Source: Pseudomonas oryzihabitans | GTDB taxonomy: Bacteria > Pseudomonadota > Gammaproteobacteria > Pseudomonadales > Pseudomonadaceae | Length of the DNA: 64,000 nucleotides | Reading direction: 5' to 3' | Assembly (NCBI RefSeq): GCF_024652905.1 | Contig: NZ_CP102428.1 | Coordinates: 2,120,501 to 2,184,500 of the forward strand | Shown: in pieces, positions 55,521-64,000 of the stretch | Numbering within the stretch: the first letter of the stretch is position 1 | Layout: each line of letters opens with the position of its first letter | The notes under the pieces: generated by a model | Databases searched by the model: none | What the model was told of the DNA's origin: nothing | What the model saw: only the letters and a program-made list of their open reading frames with translations | Translations under genes and position numbers: made by a program

Positions 55521-58352
55521 TCAAACGGAGAAAGCATCGTGCAGCAGTTTTTCCTGCTGCTCGGCGTGCATGGAGGCATAGCCGCAGGCCGGCGCGGCGG
55601 ACGCATCGCGACCGGCGTATTCCAGACCCAGGCCCTGCTTGTAACCGGACACGGCGCGGCGCATGTGATGCTGGCTGCAGTACCAGGCGCCCTGGTTCAT
55701 CGGCTCTTCCTGGCACCAGACCACGCGCTCGAGGTTCGGATAGCCGGCCAGTACGTCGGCCAGATCGTCTTCCGGGAACGGGTAGAGCTGCTCCAGACGC
55801 ACGATGGCGATGTCCTGGCGATTCTCGCTGCGGCGCTTTTCCAGCAGGTCGTAGTAGACCTTGCCGCTGCACAGCACCAGGCGCTTCACCTGCTGGGCAT
55901 CGATCTGATCCAGTTCGTTGATCACGGTCTGGAAGGAGCCATGGGCCAGGTCTTCCAGGGTCGAGATGGCCAGCTTGTGGCGCAGCAGCGACTTGGGCGT
56001 GAGTACCACCAGCGGCTTGCGCAGCGGGCGGATCACCTGGCGACGCAACAGATGGTAGATCTGCGCCGGCGTGGTGGGTACACAGACCTGGATGTTCTGC
56101 TCGGCGCACAGTTGCAGATAACGCTCCAGGCGTGCCGAGGAGTGCTCCGGGCCCTGGCCTTCGTAGCCATGGGGCAGCAGCATGGTCAGGCCGCAGAGAC
56201 GACCCCACTTGATCTCGCCGCTGGTGATGAACTGGTCGATGACGACCTGGGCACCGTTGGCGAAGTCACCGAACTGGGCTTCCCAGACCACCAGCGCATT
56301 GGGCGTGGTGGTGGCGTAGCCGTATTCGAAGCCCAGTACCGCTTCCTCGGACAGGAAGGAGTCGTAGATCTCGAACGACGGCTGATTCTCGGCCAGGTGC
56401 TGCAGGGGCACGTAGGGTACAGCGTCCTTCTGGTTGTGCAGCACCGCGTGACGGTGCGAGAAGGTGCCACGGCCGACATCCTGACCGGTGATGCGGATCG
56501 GATGGCCTTCGTGCAACAGGGTGGCGTAGGCCATGGTCTCGGCGAAGCCCCAGTTCAAAGGCAGACCGCCAGCGGTCATCTTCTGGCGATCTTCGAGGAT
56601 CTTGCCGACCTGACGCTGGACCACGACGCCTTCCGGAACCTGCAGCAGCTTGTTGGCCAAATCCTGCAGGGTCTTGAGGTCGAAGCCGGTGTCGTGCCGG
56701 GCGGTCCAGGCATGGCCGAGGTAGGGTTTCCAGTCGACGAACAGGTCGCGATTGGGCTCCTTGACCAAGCTGGCCACGACGTGACGGCCCTCGTCAAGGG
56801 CACCGCGATAGGCTTCGAACTGTGCCTGGACCTGCTCGGCAGTGACCACGCCGGCCTGGGTCAGGGCATCCGCATAGAGATCGCGGGTGGTGCGCTGCTT
56901 GGCGATCTGCTGATACATCAACGGCTGGGTGCCGCTCGGCTCGTCGGCCTCGTTGTGGCCGCGACGGCGGTAGCACACCAGGTCGATGACGATGTCACGC
57001 TTGAACTGCATGCGGTAGTCGACCGCCAGCTGGGTGACGAACAGCACCGCCTCGGGATCGTCGCCGTTCACATGGAAGATCGGCGCCTGGATCATCTTGG
57101 CGACATCGGTGGCGTACTCGGTGGAGCGCGCGTCTTCCTGGCGGTTGGTGGTGAAGCCCACCTGGTTGTTGATCACGAGGTGCAGGGTGCCGCCGGTCTT
57201 GTAGGCCCGGGTCTGCGACATCTGGAAGGTTTCCATGACCACGCCCTGGCCGGCGAAGGCGGCGTCGCCGTGGATGGCCACGGGCACGACCTTGTCGCCG
57301 GAGCGATCGCCGCGGCGATCCTGGCGCGCGCGTACCGAACCTTCCACCACCGGAGAGACGATCTCCAGGTGCGAGGGATTGAACGCCAGCGCCAGGTGGA
57401 CTTCGCCGCCCTGGGTCATGACGTTGGAGGAGAAGCCCTGGTGATACTTGACGTCACCGGAGCCCAGCTCGACCAGCTTCTTGCCTTCGAACTCGTCGAA
57501 CAGGTCGCGCGGGTTCTTGCCCAGGGTGTTGACCAGCACGTTCAGGCGGCCACGGTGGGCCATGCCGATCACCAGTTCCTTGACCCCATAGGAGCCGGAA
57601 CGCTGGATGATCTCGTCGATCAGCGGAATCAGGCTCTCGCCACCTTCCAGGCCGAATCTCTTGGTGCCCGGGTACTTGGTGCCCAGGTACTTTTCCAGAC
57701 CCTCGGCGGCGGTCAGACGCTCCAGCAGATGGGTACGGACTTCCGGCGAATACTGCGGACGGCCACGGACGCTTTCCAGGCGCTGCAGGAACCAGCGGCG
57801 CTCCTCAGAATCGACGATGTGCATGAACTCCGCACCAACCGTGCGGCAATATGTCTCTTGCAGCGCATCCCTGATTTCGCGGAGAGTTGCTTCCTCTTTG
57901 CCGATGAACAATTCACCGGTACGGAAGGTGGTATCCAGATCGGCGTCGGTCAACCCATAGTGGTTGAGCAGCAGATCGGCAGGCGGCTGACGCTGCCACA
58001 GACCCAAGGGGTCGAGTTGGGCAGCCTGATGACCCTGCAGACGGTACGCCTGGATCAGACGCAGGACTTCGACCTGCTTCTTCTCGTGTTCGGAACTGAC
58101 GGTACCGGCCGAGACCGGCTGAGCTCGCCGCTGATTCTTGCCCAGCAGCACGAAATGGTCGCGGATCGCGGAATGCGCGACGTCCGGCGAATTGCCAGTG
58201 ACCGCGGGAAGCTTCTGGAAGTAGGTGCGCCATTCTTCCGGCACAGCGTTGGCATCGTGCAGAAACAGCTCATAGAGCTCTTCCACATAGGCAGCATTAC
58301 TGCCGGACAGGTGAGCGCTGTCCCACAGTTGCTGCATCTGACTTTCGTGCAT
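55521..58352 (-). CDS. sucA: 2-oxoglutarate dehydrogenase E1
   Basis: 943 residues, the usual size. MHESQMQQLWDSAHLSGSNAAYVEELYELFL at the N-terminus, GMAHRGRLNVL, HGDAAFAGQGVV, and the thiamine-diphosphate site in the middle. It decarboxylates 2-oxoglutarate with ThDP. It is separated from sdhB by 185 bases containing a strong hairpin. Confidence 0.96.
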   Translation of the reverse strand: MHESQMQQLWDSAHLSGSNAAYVEELYELFLHDANAVPEEWRTYFQKLPAVTGNSPDVAHSAIRDHFVLLGKNQRRAQPVSAGTVSSEHEKKQVEVLRLIQAYRLQGHQAAQLDPLGLWQRQPPADLLLNHYGLTDADLDTTFRTGELFIGKEEATLREIRDALQETYCRTVGAEFMHIVDSEERRWFLQRLESVRGRPQYSPEVRTHLLERLTAAEGLEKYLGTKYPGTKRFGLEGGESLIPLIDEIIQRSGSYGVKELVIGMAHRGRLNVLVNTLGKNPRDLFDEFEGKKLVELGSGDVKYHQGFSSNVMTQGGEVHLALAFNPSHLEIVSPVVEGSVRARQDRRGDRSGDKVVPVAIHGDAAFAGQGVVMETFQMSQTRAYKTGGTLHLVINNQVGFTTNRQEDARSTEYATDVAKMIQAPIFHVNGDDPEAVLFVTQLAVDYRMQFKRDIVIDLVCYRRRGHNEADEPSGTQPLMYQQIAKQRTTRDLYADALTQAGVVTAEQVQAQFEAYRGALDEGRHVVASLVKEPNRDLFVDWKPYLGHAWTARHDTGFDLKTLQDLANKLLQVPEGVVVQRQVGKILEDRQKMTAGGLPLNWGFAETMAYATLLHEGHPIRITGQDVGRGTFSHRHAVLHNQKDAVPYVPLQHLAENQPSFEIYDSFLSEEAVLGFEYGYATTTPNALVVWEAQFGDFANGAQVVIDQFITSGEIKWGRLCGLTMLLPHGYEGQGPEHSSARLERYLQLCAEQNIQVCVPTTPAQIYHLLRRQVIRPLRKPLVVLTPKSLLRHKLAISTLEDLAHGSFQTVINELDQIDAQQVKRLVLCSGKVYYDLLEKRRSENRQDIAIVRLEQLYPFPEDDLADVLAGYPNLERVVWCQEEPMNQGAWYCSQHHMRRAVSGYKQGLGLEYAGRDASAAPACGYASMHAEQQEKLLHDAFSV

Positions 58353-58503
58353 CTAGTTCACCCCTTCGGCAGAGATAGCATCAGCCGATGACCAGCCTCG
58401 ACGCGAGACCTGGCCTCACTACGACTGCGCCAATGCCCGGATGCGGTTCCGGGTATCCCTGAATGGACATTGGTTGAATCAAGCTATCAAGGTCGCTAAC
58501 GAA

Positions 58504-58530
58504 CCCGCCCGGCACAACTGGCCGGGCGGG
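58504..58530 (-). terminator. Intercistronic hairpin after sdhB
   Basis: Perfect ten-base arms CCCGCCCGGC/GCCGGGCGGG with a seven-base loop, seven bases after the sdhB stop. On the minus strand it is followed by TTCGTTAGC, so T residues are few. It may act as a partial terminator or stabilise the 3' end of the sdh message. Confidence 0.55.
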
Positions 58531-58537
58531 ACGTGGA

Positions 58538-59242
58538 TCAGGTACCGCTCTGCAGCAGCATCGCCCGCACATGGCCAATGGCCTTGGTCGGGTTCAGCCC
58601 CTTGGGACATACCGCCACGCAGTTCATGATCGAACGGCAGCGGAACACGCTGAACGGATCGTCCATGGCGGCCAGACGCTCCTGGGTCTTGGTGTCGCGA
58701 CTGTCGGCCAGGAAACGATAGGCCTGCAGCAGCGCAGCGGGGCCGAGGAACTTGTCGGGATTCCACCAGAAGGACGGGCAGGACGTCGAGCAGCAGGCGC
58801 ACAGAATGCACTCGTACAGACCATCGATCTTCTCGCGGTCTTCCGGGCTCTGCAGGCGCTCGATGGCCGGTGCTGGGGTCTCGTTCTGCAGGAACGGCTT
58901 CACCTTCTCGTACTGCTTGTAGAAGATGCTCATGTCGACGACCAGGTCACGAATGACCGGCAGGCCAGGCAGCGGACGCACGACCAGCTTGCCGTTCTTG
59001 ACCACCGCCGACAACGGCGTGATGCATGCCAGGCCGTTCTTGCCGTTGATGTTCATACCGTCGGAGCCGCACACGCCTTCGCGGCAGGAACGACGGTAGG
59101 AGAAGCCTTCATCCTGCTCTTTGATCAGAGCCAGGACGTCCAGCACCATGAGGTCCTTCCCACCGGTATCGACCTGGAACTCCTGCATGGACGGCAGGCC
59201 GTCCTGATCCGGGTTGTAACGATAAACGCTGACTTTCAACAT
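58538..59242 (-). CDS. sdhB: Succinate dehydrogenase iron-sulfur subunit
   Basis: 234 residues from ATG 59242 (MLKVSVYRYNPDQD), preceded by AGGTGA. [2Fe-2S] cysteines lie in SCREGVCGSDG; the [4Fe-4S]/[3Fe-4S] set is CILCACCSTSCP and CVAVCPKG. It moves electrons from SdhA to ubiquinone. A GTG nine bases upstream is also in frame. Confidence 0.96.
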   Translation of the reverse strand: MLKVSVYRYNPDQDGLPSMQEFQVDTGGKDLMVLDVLALIKEQDEGFSYRRSCREGVCGSDGMNINGKNGLACITPLSAVVKNGKLVVRPLPGLPVIRDLVVDMSIFYKQYEKVKPFLQNETPAPAIERLQSPEDREKIDGLYECILCACCSTSCPSFWWNPDKFLGPAALLQAYRFLADSRDTKTQERLAAMDDPFSVFRCRSIMNCVAVCPKGLNPTKAIGHVRAMLLQSGT

Positions 59243-59253
59243 GGTGGTCACCT

Positions 59254-61026
59254 TTAATAAGTCCGAACCTTGGGTTCGAACATCGGTACGGTCTTGGGCG
59301 CGAAGTTGACGTCACGCTTACTGACCCGCTTTTCACCGGGGAAATAGAGGGTGTGGCACAGCCAGTTCTCGTCGTCGCGCTCTTCGAAGTCTTCACGGGC
59401 GTGAGCACCACGGGACTCTTTGCGGTTCTCGGCGGCGATGGCGGTCGCTTCGGCCACTTCGAGCAGGTTCTGCAACTCGAGCGCTTCGATACGGGCGGTG
59501 TTGAAGCCCTGACTCTTGTCGTTGATCTTGACCTTGGCGATGCGCTCGCGCAGGTCGGCCAGCTCGGCGATGCCCTTCTGCATGTACTCGCCGGTGCGGA
59601 ACACCCCGAAGTAGTTCTGCATGCAGGTCTGCAGTTGCTTGCGCAGGGTGGCGACGTCGTCACCGGTGGTGCGCTCGTTGACGCCGGACAGGCGCTGCAG
59701 CGAGGCTTCCAGATCGCTTTCCGAGGCACCGCGGTGCTCGATACCTTCCTTGAGCGCCTTCTCCAGGTGCAGACCAGCGGCACGCCCGAAGACCACCAGG
59801 TCCAGCAGCGAGTTGCCACCCAGACGGTTGGCCCCGTGCACGGACACGCAGGCCACCTCGCCTACGGCAAACAGGCCTTCGATGATCTTGTCGTTGCCGT
59901 TGGCGTCCTGGGTGATGGCCTGGCCATGAATGTTGGTGGCGATGCCGCCCATCATATAGTGGCAGGTGGGGATCACGGGCACCGGTGCGACGACCGGATC
60001 GACATGGGCGAAGGTCTTGGACAGTTCGCAGATACCGGGCAGACGGCTGTGCAGCACGTCTTCACCCAGGTGATCCAGCTTCAGCAGCACGTGATCGCCA
60101 TCCGGACCGCAACCGTTGCCGGCCAGCACTTCCTTGACCATGGAACGGGCGACCACGTCGCGACCGGCCAGGTCCTTGGCGTTGGGCGCATAGCGCTCCA
60201 TGAAGCGCTCGCCATGCTTGTTGATCAAGTAGCCACCCTCACCGCGGCAACCCTCGGTGACCAGTACCCCGGCGCCGGCGATGCCGGTGGGGTGGAACTG
60301 CCACATCTCGATGTCCTGCACCGGCACGCCGGCGCGCAGCGCCATGCCGACGCCGTCACCGGTGTTGATCAGGGCGTTGGTGGTGGAGGCATAGATACGA
60401 CCCGCACCGCCGGTGGCCAGCACGGTGGCCTTGGCCTTGACGTAGACGGTCTCGCCGGTTTCGATGGCGATGGCGATGACGCCGACCACGACACCATCCT
60501 GGTTCTTGACCAGATCCACGGCGTACCACTCGTTGAGGAACACCGTGTTGTTCTTCAGGTTGCCCTGATAGAGGGTGTGCAGCAGAGCGTGACCGGTACG
60601 GTCGGCCGCGGCGCAGGTACGTGCGGCCTGGCCACCCTTGCCGTAGTCCTTGGACTGACCGCCGAAGGGACGCTGATAGATGCGGCCCTGCTCGGTACGG
60701 GAAAACGGCAGCCCCATGTGCTCGAGTTCGAAGACCGCTTCTGGGCCCACGGAACACATGTACTCGATGGCGTCCTGGTCACCGATGTAGTCCGACCCCT
60801 TGACGGTGTCGTACATGTGCCAGCGCCAGTCGTCGTTCGGGTCGGCCGAAGCGATGGCACAGGTAATGCCGCCCTGAGCGGACACGGTATGGGAGCGGGT
60901 CGGGAAAACCTTGGTGATCACCGCGGTCTTGTGGCCGGACTGGGCCAGTTGCAGGGCGGCGCGCATACCGGCGCCGCCGCCACCTACGATGATGGCATCA
61001 AACGAAATATGACGAATTGTGGACAT
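59254..61026 (-). CDS. sdhA: Succinate dehydrogenase flavoprotein subunit
   Basis: 590 residues. FAD-binding [14 protein letters not shown], the covalent FAD His in [10 protein letters not shown], and [21 protein letters not shown] around the active site. It oxidises succinate to fumarate at the cytoplasmic side of the inner membrane. Four bases after the sdhD stop. Confidence 0.97.
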   Translation of the reverse strand: MSTIRHISFDAIIVGGGGAGMRAALQLAQSGHKTAVITKVFPTRSHTVSAQGGITCAIASADPNDDWRWHMYDTVKGSDYIGDQDAIEYMCSVGPEAVFELEHMGLPFSRTEQGRIYQRPFGGQSKDYGKGGQAARTCAAADRTGHALLHTLYQGNLKNNTVFLNEWYAVDLVKNQDGVVVGVIAIAIETGETVYVKAKATVLATGGAGRIYASTTNALINTGDGVGMALRAGVPVQDIEMWQFHPTGIAGAGVLVTEGCRGEGGYLINKHGERFMERYAPNAKDLAGRDVVARSMVKEVLAGNGCGPDGDHVLLKLDHLGEDVLHSRLPGICELSKTFAHVDPVVAPVPVIPTCHYMMGGIATNIHGQAITQDANGNDKIIEGLFAVGEVACVSVHGANRLGGNSLLDLVVFGRAAGLHLEKALKEGIEHRGASESDLEASLQRLSGVNERTTGDDVATLRKQLQTCMQNYFGVFRTGEYMQKGIAELADLRERIAKVKINDKSQGFNTARIEALELQNLLEVAEATAIAAENRKESRGAHAREDFEERDDENWLCHTLYFPGEKRVSKRDVNFAPKTVPMFEPKVRTY

Positions 61027-61029
61027 AGA

Positions 61030-61398
61030 TCAAACACCCCAGAAGATCTGCACGCCCCAGACGAAGAACGCGAACATCGCGAACCCGCATACCGCCTGGA
61101 AGAGAAAACGCACGGCGGTAGCACCCTTGCCGATTGCCATGGTGGTCAGGTAGTCGGTGGAGATGGTCCACATACCAACCCAGGCATGAACGCAGATGGA
61201 CACCAGCGCCAACAGGCTGAAGATGCGCATCAGGGTGTGGGAGAACAGGCCGTGCCATTGCTCGAAGGTGAGCCCTGGATGAAGGATCAGGAAGCCGATG
61301 AGAAAGAGGAAGTAGACCGCAAGGACGACTGCCGAGACCCGTTGAGCCATCCAGTCGTAGAGACCGGAACGCGAAAGATTGGTGACGTTGGTTACCAT
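61030..61398 (-). CDS. sdhD: Succinate dehydrogenase membrane anchor SdhD
   Basis: 122 residues from ATG 61398 (MVTNVTNLSRSGLYDW), with AGGGG seven bases upstream. Three membrane helices and the heme-type His in SICVHAWVGMW. It overlaps the sdhC stop. Confidence 0.95.
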   Translation of the reverse strand: MVTNVTNLSRSGLYDWMAQRVSAVVLAVYFLFLIGFLILHPGLTFEQWHGLFSHTLMRIFSLLALVSICVHAWVGMWTISTDYLTTMAIGKGATAVRFLFQAVCGFAMFAFFVWGVQIFWGV

Positions 61399-61778
61399 AC
61401 CCAAACCCCTGCCAGAATGATCAGAACTGCGGAAATGACCAGCACGAGCTGCGCACCCAGCTTGCCGCCCTGCAGGGTTTCGCCGGCGCCACCATCCATG
61501 ATCAGGTGCCGAATGCCGGCGACCAGGTGGTAGAGCAATGCGGACAGCAGACCCCAGATCACGAGCTTGACCAGCGGATAGGCCAGAAAAGCTTTCACTT
61601 GGCCGAAGCCTTCCGGGCTACCCAGCGACAGATGCAGGCCATAGAGCATGACTGCGATGCCGAGGAAGAGGATGACGCCGGAGATACGGTGAAGAATCGA
61701 GGTATAAGCTGTGATAGGTAGTTTGATGGTCCTGAGATCTAGGTTTACAGGTCGTTTGCTATTCACGGCTTCTTTCAC
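61392..61778 (-). CDS. sdhC: Succinate dehydrogenase cytochrome b556 SdhC
   Basis: 128 residues. Start GTG 61778, protein MKEAVNSKRPVNLDLRTIKL. The heme/quinone motifs are SILHRISGV and YHLVAGIRHLIMD; three membrane helices. It is the first gene of the sdh-suc series; the leader is about 114 bases. Confidence 0.94.
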   Translation of the reverse strand: MKEAVNSKRPVNLDLRTIKLPITAYTSILHRISGVILFLGIAVMLYGLHLSLGSPEGFGQVKAFLAYPLVKLVIWGLLSALLYHLVAGIRHLIMDGGAGETLQGGKLGAQLVLVISAVLIILAGVWVW

Positions 61779-61898
61779 ACTGAGGGCCCAATTACGGTCG
61801 GGCTAGTTATAGGAGATTCCACATCTGCTACACGCTTCCTGTTGAAAGCGTCTCGACCGCTCGGCATCAGCTCGCCGACCCGGCACGGTCGGGCGAGA

Positions 61899-61927
61899 AT
61901 TATAGACAGTTAGCCTACTCATGACAA
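61899..61927 (-). promoter_or_regulatory. Sigma-70 promoter of sdhCDAB
   Basis: Minus-strand -35 TTGTCA (61922-61927) and -10 TATAAT (61899-61904), spacer 17 bases. The -10 is a perfect consensus. In P. aeruginosa sdh is also under small-RNA (PrrF) control; a pairing site was not tested here. Confidence 0.8.
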
Positions 61928-62039
61928 ACGCGGATACCCGATCCCGACGTCGCCAGCTGATATTCAGAAGCCTGCGTGTTAATGTCTTTTCGCCGCACAA
62001 TCTGCCCAGAAAGCGCCTCTAGGGTGATATTTTCGTAAA
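61928..62039. other. Divergent sdhC-gltA control region
   Basis: The gap between the sdhC and gltA starts is 347 bases and holds the two promoters listed here. This central segment is A/T-richer than its surroundings and may bind regulators; no clear operator was recognised. Confidence 0.4.
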
Positions 62040-62067
62040 TTGACTTTCAAATTTATCCCTCTATAGT
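62040..62067 (+). promoter_or_regulatory. Sigma-70 promoter of gltA
   Basis: -35 TTGACT (62040-62045) and -10 TATAGT (62062-62067), spacer 16 bases, about 58 bases before the ATG. AGGAGG at 62116-62121 is the strong ribosome site of gltA. Confidence 0.75.
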
Positions 62068-62125
62068 GGGCGAGGCCCTGAGTGGAGGGTTTATTGATGA
62101 TTTCAAAGCAAAATAAGGAGGCCTA

Positions 62126-63406
62126 ATGGCTGACAAGAAAGCGCAGTTGATCATCTCGGGAGCGGATCCGGTTGACCTGCCCGTTATGTCCGGCACCCTC
62201 GGCCCGGACGTGATCGATGTTCGCAACCTCACCTCCACTGGTGTGTTCACCTTCGACCCGGGCTTCATGTCCACTGCCTCGTGTGAGTCCAAGATCACTT
62301 ACATCGACGGTGACAAGGGCATCCTGCTGCATCGTGGCTACCCGATCGAGCAATTGGCGGAGAAATCCGACTACCTCGAGACCTGTTACCTGCTGCTCAA
62401 GGGTGAGTTGCCGAACGCGCAAGAAAAAGTGCAGTTCGTTGACACCATCAAGAACCACACTATGGTTCACGAGCAACTGAAGAACTTCTTCAACGGCTTC
62501 CGTCGCGATGCGCATCCCATGGCCATCATGTGCGGCGTGGTCGGTGCCTTGTCGGCCTTTTATCACGACTCCCTGGACATCACCGATCCGCAGCACCGCG
62601 AGATTTCGGCGATGCGCCTGATCGCCAAGATGCCGACCCTAGCCGCCATGGTGCACAAGTACTCCATGGGTCAGCCGATGATGTATCCCCGCAACAACCT
62701 GGGCTATGCGGAAAACTTCCTGCACATGATGTTCAACACCCCGTGCGAGGAAAAACCCATCAGCCCAGTGCTGGCCCGTGCCATGGATCGCATCTTCATC
62801 CTGCATGCCGACCATGAGCAGAATGCTTCCACCTCCACCGTTCGCCTGGCCGGCTCTTCGGGCGCCAACCCCTTCGCCTGCATCGCTGCCGGCATTGCCG
62901 CCCTCTGGGGTCCGGCGCATGGTGGTGCCAACGAAGCCGTGCTGAAGATGCTGGACGAGATCGGCGATGTCGCCAACATCGACAAGTTCGTGGCCAAGGC
63001 CAAGGACAAGAACGATCCGTTCAAGCTGATGGGCTTCGGCCACCGGGTCTACAAGAACTTCGATCCCCGCGCCACGGTGATGAAGCAGACCTGCGACGAA
63101 GTCCTGGCCGAGCTCGGCATCAACGATCCGCAGCTGGAGCTGGCCATGCGCCTGGAAGAACTGGCCCGCAAGGACCCCTACTTCGTCGAGCGCAACCTCT
63201 ATCCGAACGTGGACTTCTACTCTGGCATCATCCTCAAGGCGATCGGTATTCCGACCAGCATGTTCACCGTGATCTTCGCCATGGCGCGGACCGTTGGCTG
63301 GATCTCGCATTGGCAGGAAATGCTGTCCGGCCCCTACAAGATCGGCCGGCCGCGCCAGCTGTACACCGGCGTTGTCCAACGTGATATCTCGGACGATCGC
63401 GGCTGA
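62126..63406 (+). CDS. gltA: Citrate synthase
   Basis: 426 residues, the type II hexameric size. Catalytic His residues are in [10 protein letters not shown] and GFGHRVYKN. It condenses oxaloacetate and acetyl-CoA. AGGAGG lies four bases before the ATG. It has its own promoter and terminator and is divergent from sdhC. Confidence 0.97.
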   Translation: MADKKAQLIISGADPVDLPVMSGTLGPDVIDVRNLTSTGVFTFDPGFMSTASCESKITYIDGDKGILLHRGYPIEQLAEKSDYLETCYLLLKGELPNAQEKVQFVDTIKNHTMVHEQLKNFFNGFRRDAHPMAIMCGVVGALSAFYHDSLDITDPQHREISAMRLIAKMPTLAAMVHKYSMGQPMMYPRNNLGYAENFLHMMFNTPCEEKPISPVLARAMDRIFILHADHEQNASTSTVRLAGSSGANPFACIAAGIAALWGPAHGGANEAVLKMLDEIGDVANIDKFVAKAKDKNDPFKLMGFGHRVYKNFDPRATVMKQTCDEVLAELGINDPQLELAMRLEELARKDPYFVERNLYPNVDFYSGIILKAIGIPTSMFTVIFAMARTVGWISHWQEMLSGPYKIGRPRQLYTGVVQRDISDDRG

Positions 63407-63422
63407 TCGATCCGTAAAGAAG

Positions 63423-63446
63423 AACCCCGCTTCGGCGGGGTTTTTT
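63423..63446 (+). terminator. Terminator of gltA
   Basis: AACCCCGC-TTCG-GCGGGGTT with six T, 16 bases after the gltA stop. The UUCG-type tetraloop makes it very stable. Confidence 0.9.
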
Positions 63447-63495
63447 ATGCCTGCAGTGCCTGGATCTACGTCTGACGCCAAGAACGTCAGGCATG

Positions 63496-63522
63496 AAAAA
63501 GCCCGCACTAGGCGGGCTTTTT
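63496..63522 (-). terminator. Terminator of oprF
   Basis: AAAAAGCCCGC/GCGGGCTTTTT with a five-base loop; on the minus strand the T tract follows the stem. It lies 19 bases after the oprF stop. It is also T-flanked on the plus strand. Confidence 0.85.
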
Positions 63523-63541
63523 CACGTCTGGATCAGGCAGA

Positions 63542-64000
63542 TTACTTGGCCTGAGCTTCGACTTCGGCTTCTACGCGACGGTTAACAGCGCGACCGGCTT
63601 CGGTAGCGTTGTCAGCAACCGGGCGGGACTCACCGTAACCAACAGCGTTCACACGGCCACCCTGCACGCCGTACTGGTTGACCAGCACGTTACGCACGGC
63701 GTTGGCACGACGCTCGGACAGCTTCTGGTTGTAGGCGTCAGTGCCGACGGAGTCGGTGTGGCCTTCAACGGTGGTCGAGGTCTGCGGGTACTGCTGCATG
63801 AAGTCAGCCAGGTTCTTGATGTCGGCGTAGCTGTTGGGCTTGACCACGGCCTTGTCGAAATCGAACTTCACGTCCAGCTCGACGCGAACGGTTTCAGCGG
63901 CAGCCGGGCAGCCGGTAGCGTCAACGGTGACGTTGGCCGGGGTGTTCGGGCACTTGTCGACGTTGTCGCAAACGCCATCGTTGTCGGAATCGGTGCAGAC
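63542..64000 (-). CDS. oprF: OprF-type major porin, C-terminal part (5' end outside window)
   Basis: 153 codons are visible and the frame is open to the right edge. The OmpA-like peptidoglycan-binding domain (VEGHTDSVGTDAYNQKLSERRA, VNAVGYGESRP) ends at EAEVEAQAK. Before it lies a Cys-containing calcium-repeat-like segment (CTDSDNDGVCDNVDKCPNTP), the linker typical of Pseudomonas OprF. It anchors the outer membrane to peptidoglycan and forms a slow porin. The N-terminal barrel is not in the window. Confidence 0.95.
   Translation of the reverse strand, partial: VCTDSDNDGVCDNVDKCPNTPANVTVDATGCPAAAETVRVELDVKFDFDKAVVKPNSYADIKNLADFMQQYPQTSTTVEGHTDSVGTDAYNQKLSERRANAVRNVLVNQYGVQGGRVNAVGYGESRPVADNATEAGRAVNRRVEAEVEAQAK

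Noticed and set aside
55539..58391. 950-codon frame antisense to sucA
   Set aside because: Mirror of sucA codon usage; sucA is unmistakable on the other strand.
59353..61533. 726-codon frame antisense to sdhA, sdhD and sdhC
   Set aside because: Shadow of three clear genes; composition is that of reversed coding sequence.

Overview
The window is a dense, high-GC stretch of a Pseudomonas-type gammaproteobacterial chromosome. The evidence is the gene content and order: a cobO-cobB-bluB-cbiB-cobD-cobQ-cobU-cobT-cobC-cobS block, rnd-ycgL-dehydrogenase, ycgN, the gltA / sdhCDAB-sucAB-lpdG-sucCD TCA cluster, and the C-terminal half of an OprF-type porin with Cys-containing calcium-binding repeats. 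Several blocks match the order I remember from Pseudomonas aeruginosa, but the species cannot be fixed from sequence alone. No prophage, IS element or CRISPR array is visible.

Layout. 1-5465: end of an MFS transporter, a tRNA-Val(GAC) with promoter and terminator, a DUF2937 membrane protein, a class II glutamine amidotransferase, a small membrane protein and oligopeptidase B. 5519-13539: an SRPBCC protein, then an RpiR-type regulator joined to a ddpX-ddpABCDF-like operon (D-Ala-D-Ala dipeptidase plus dipeptide ABC importer). 13548-18696: ycgN, a nitroreductase, the coupled rnd-ycgL-hydroxyacid dehydrogenase set, and a FadL-family outer membrane channel. 18803-20956: a membrane GGDEF/EAL protein with a degenerate GGDEF site. 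21116-30160: a ten-gene late cobalamin operon whose neighbours overlap or abut, under a cobalamin riboswitch and a recognisable promoter.

30215-34528: a 19-cysteine copper-storage-like protein; a LacI regulator with a two-gene operon (hydroxyacid dehydrogenase plus enolase-superfamily enzyme) behind a promoter/operator palindrome; yggL, followed immediately by a 140-bp inverted-repeat element. 34601-40134: metallophosphoesterase, DedA protein, and a three-subunit molybdenum hydroxylase (triheme cytochrome c, [2Fe-2S] protein, Tat-exported Mo subunit). 40416-46434: HNH protein, two tandem NlpC/P60 lipoproteins, the coupled ttcA-glycosylase-sirtuin operon, a DnaJ-related protein, a SprT-like protein and a dienelactone hydrolase. 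46490-50274: htpG with a sigma-32-like promoter, a small lipoprotein and brnQ.

50480-63406: sucD, sucC, lpdG, sucB, sucA, sdhB, sdhA, sdhD and sdhC on the minus strand and gltA divergent on the plus strand, with good sigma-70 promoters in the sdhC-gltA gap and intercistronic hairpins that may tune the ratios of the TCA enzymes. The window closes inside oprF. Most of this is housekeeping. The less ordinary parts are the ddp cluster, the copper protein beside the B12 riboswitch, the LacI-controlled acid-sugar-like operon, the Mo-hydroxylase with a detached cytochrome, the ttcA-glycosylase-sirtuin coupling and the inverted-repeat element after yggL.
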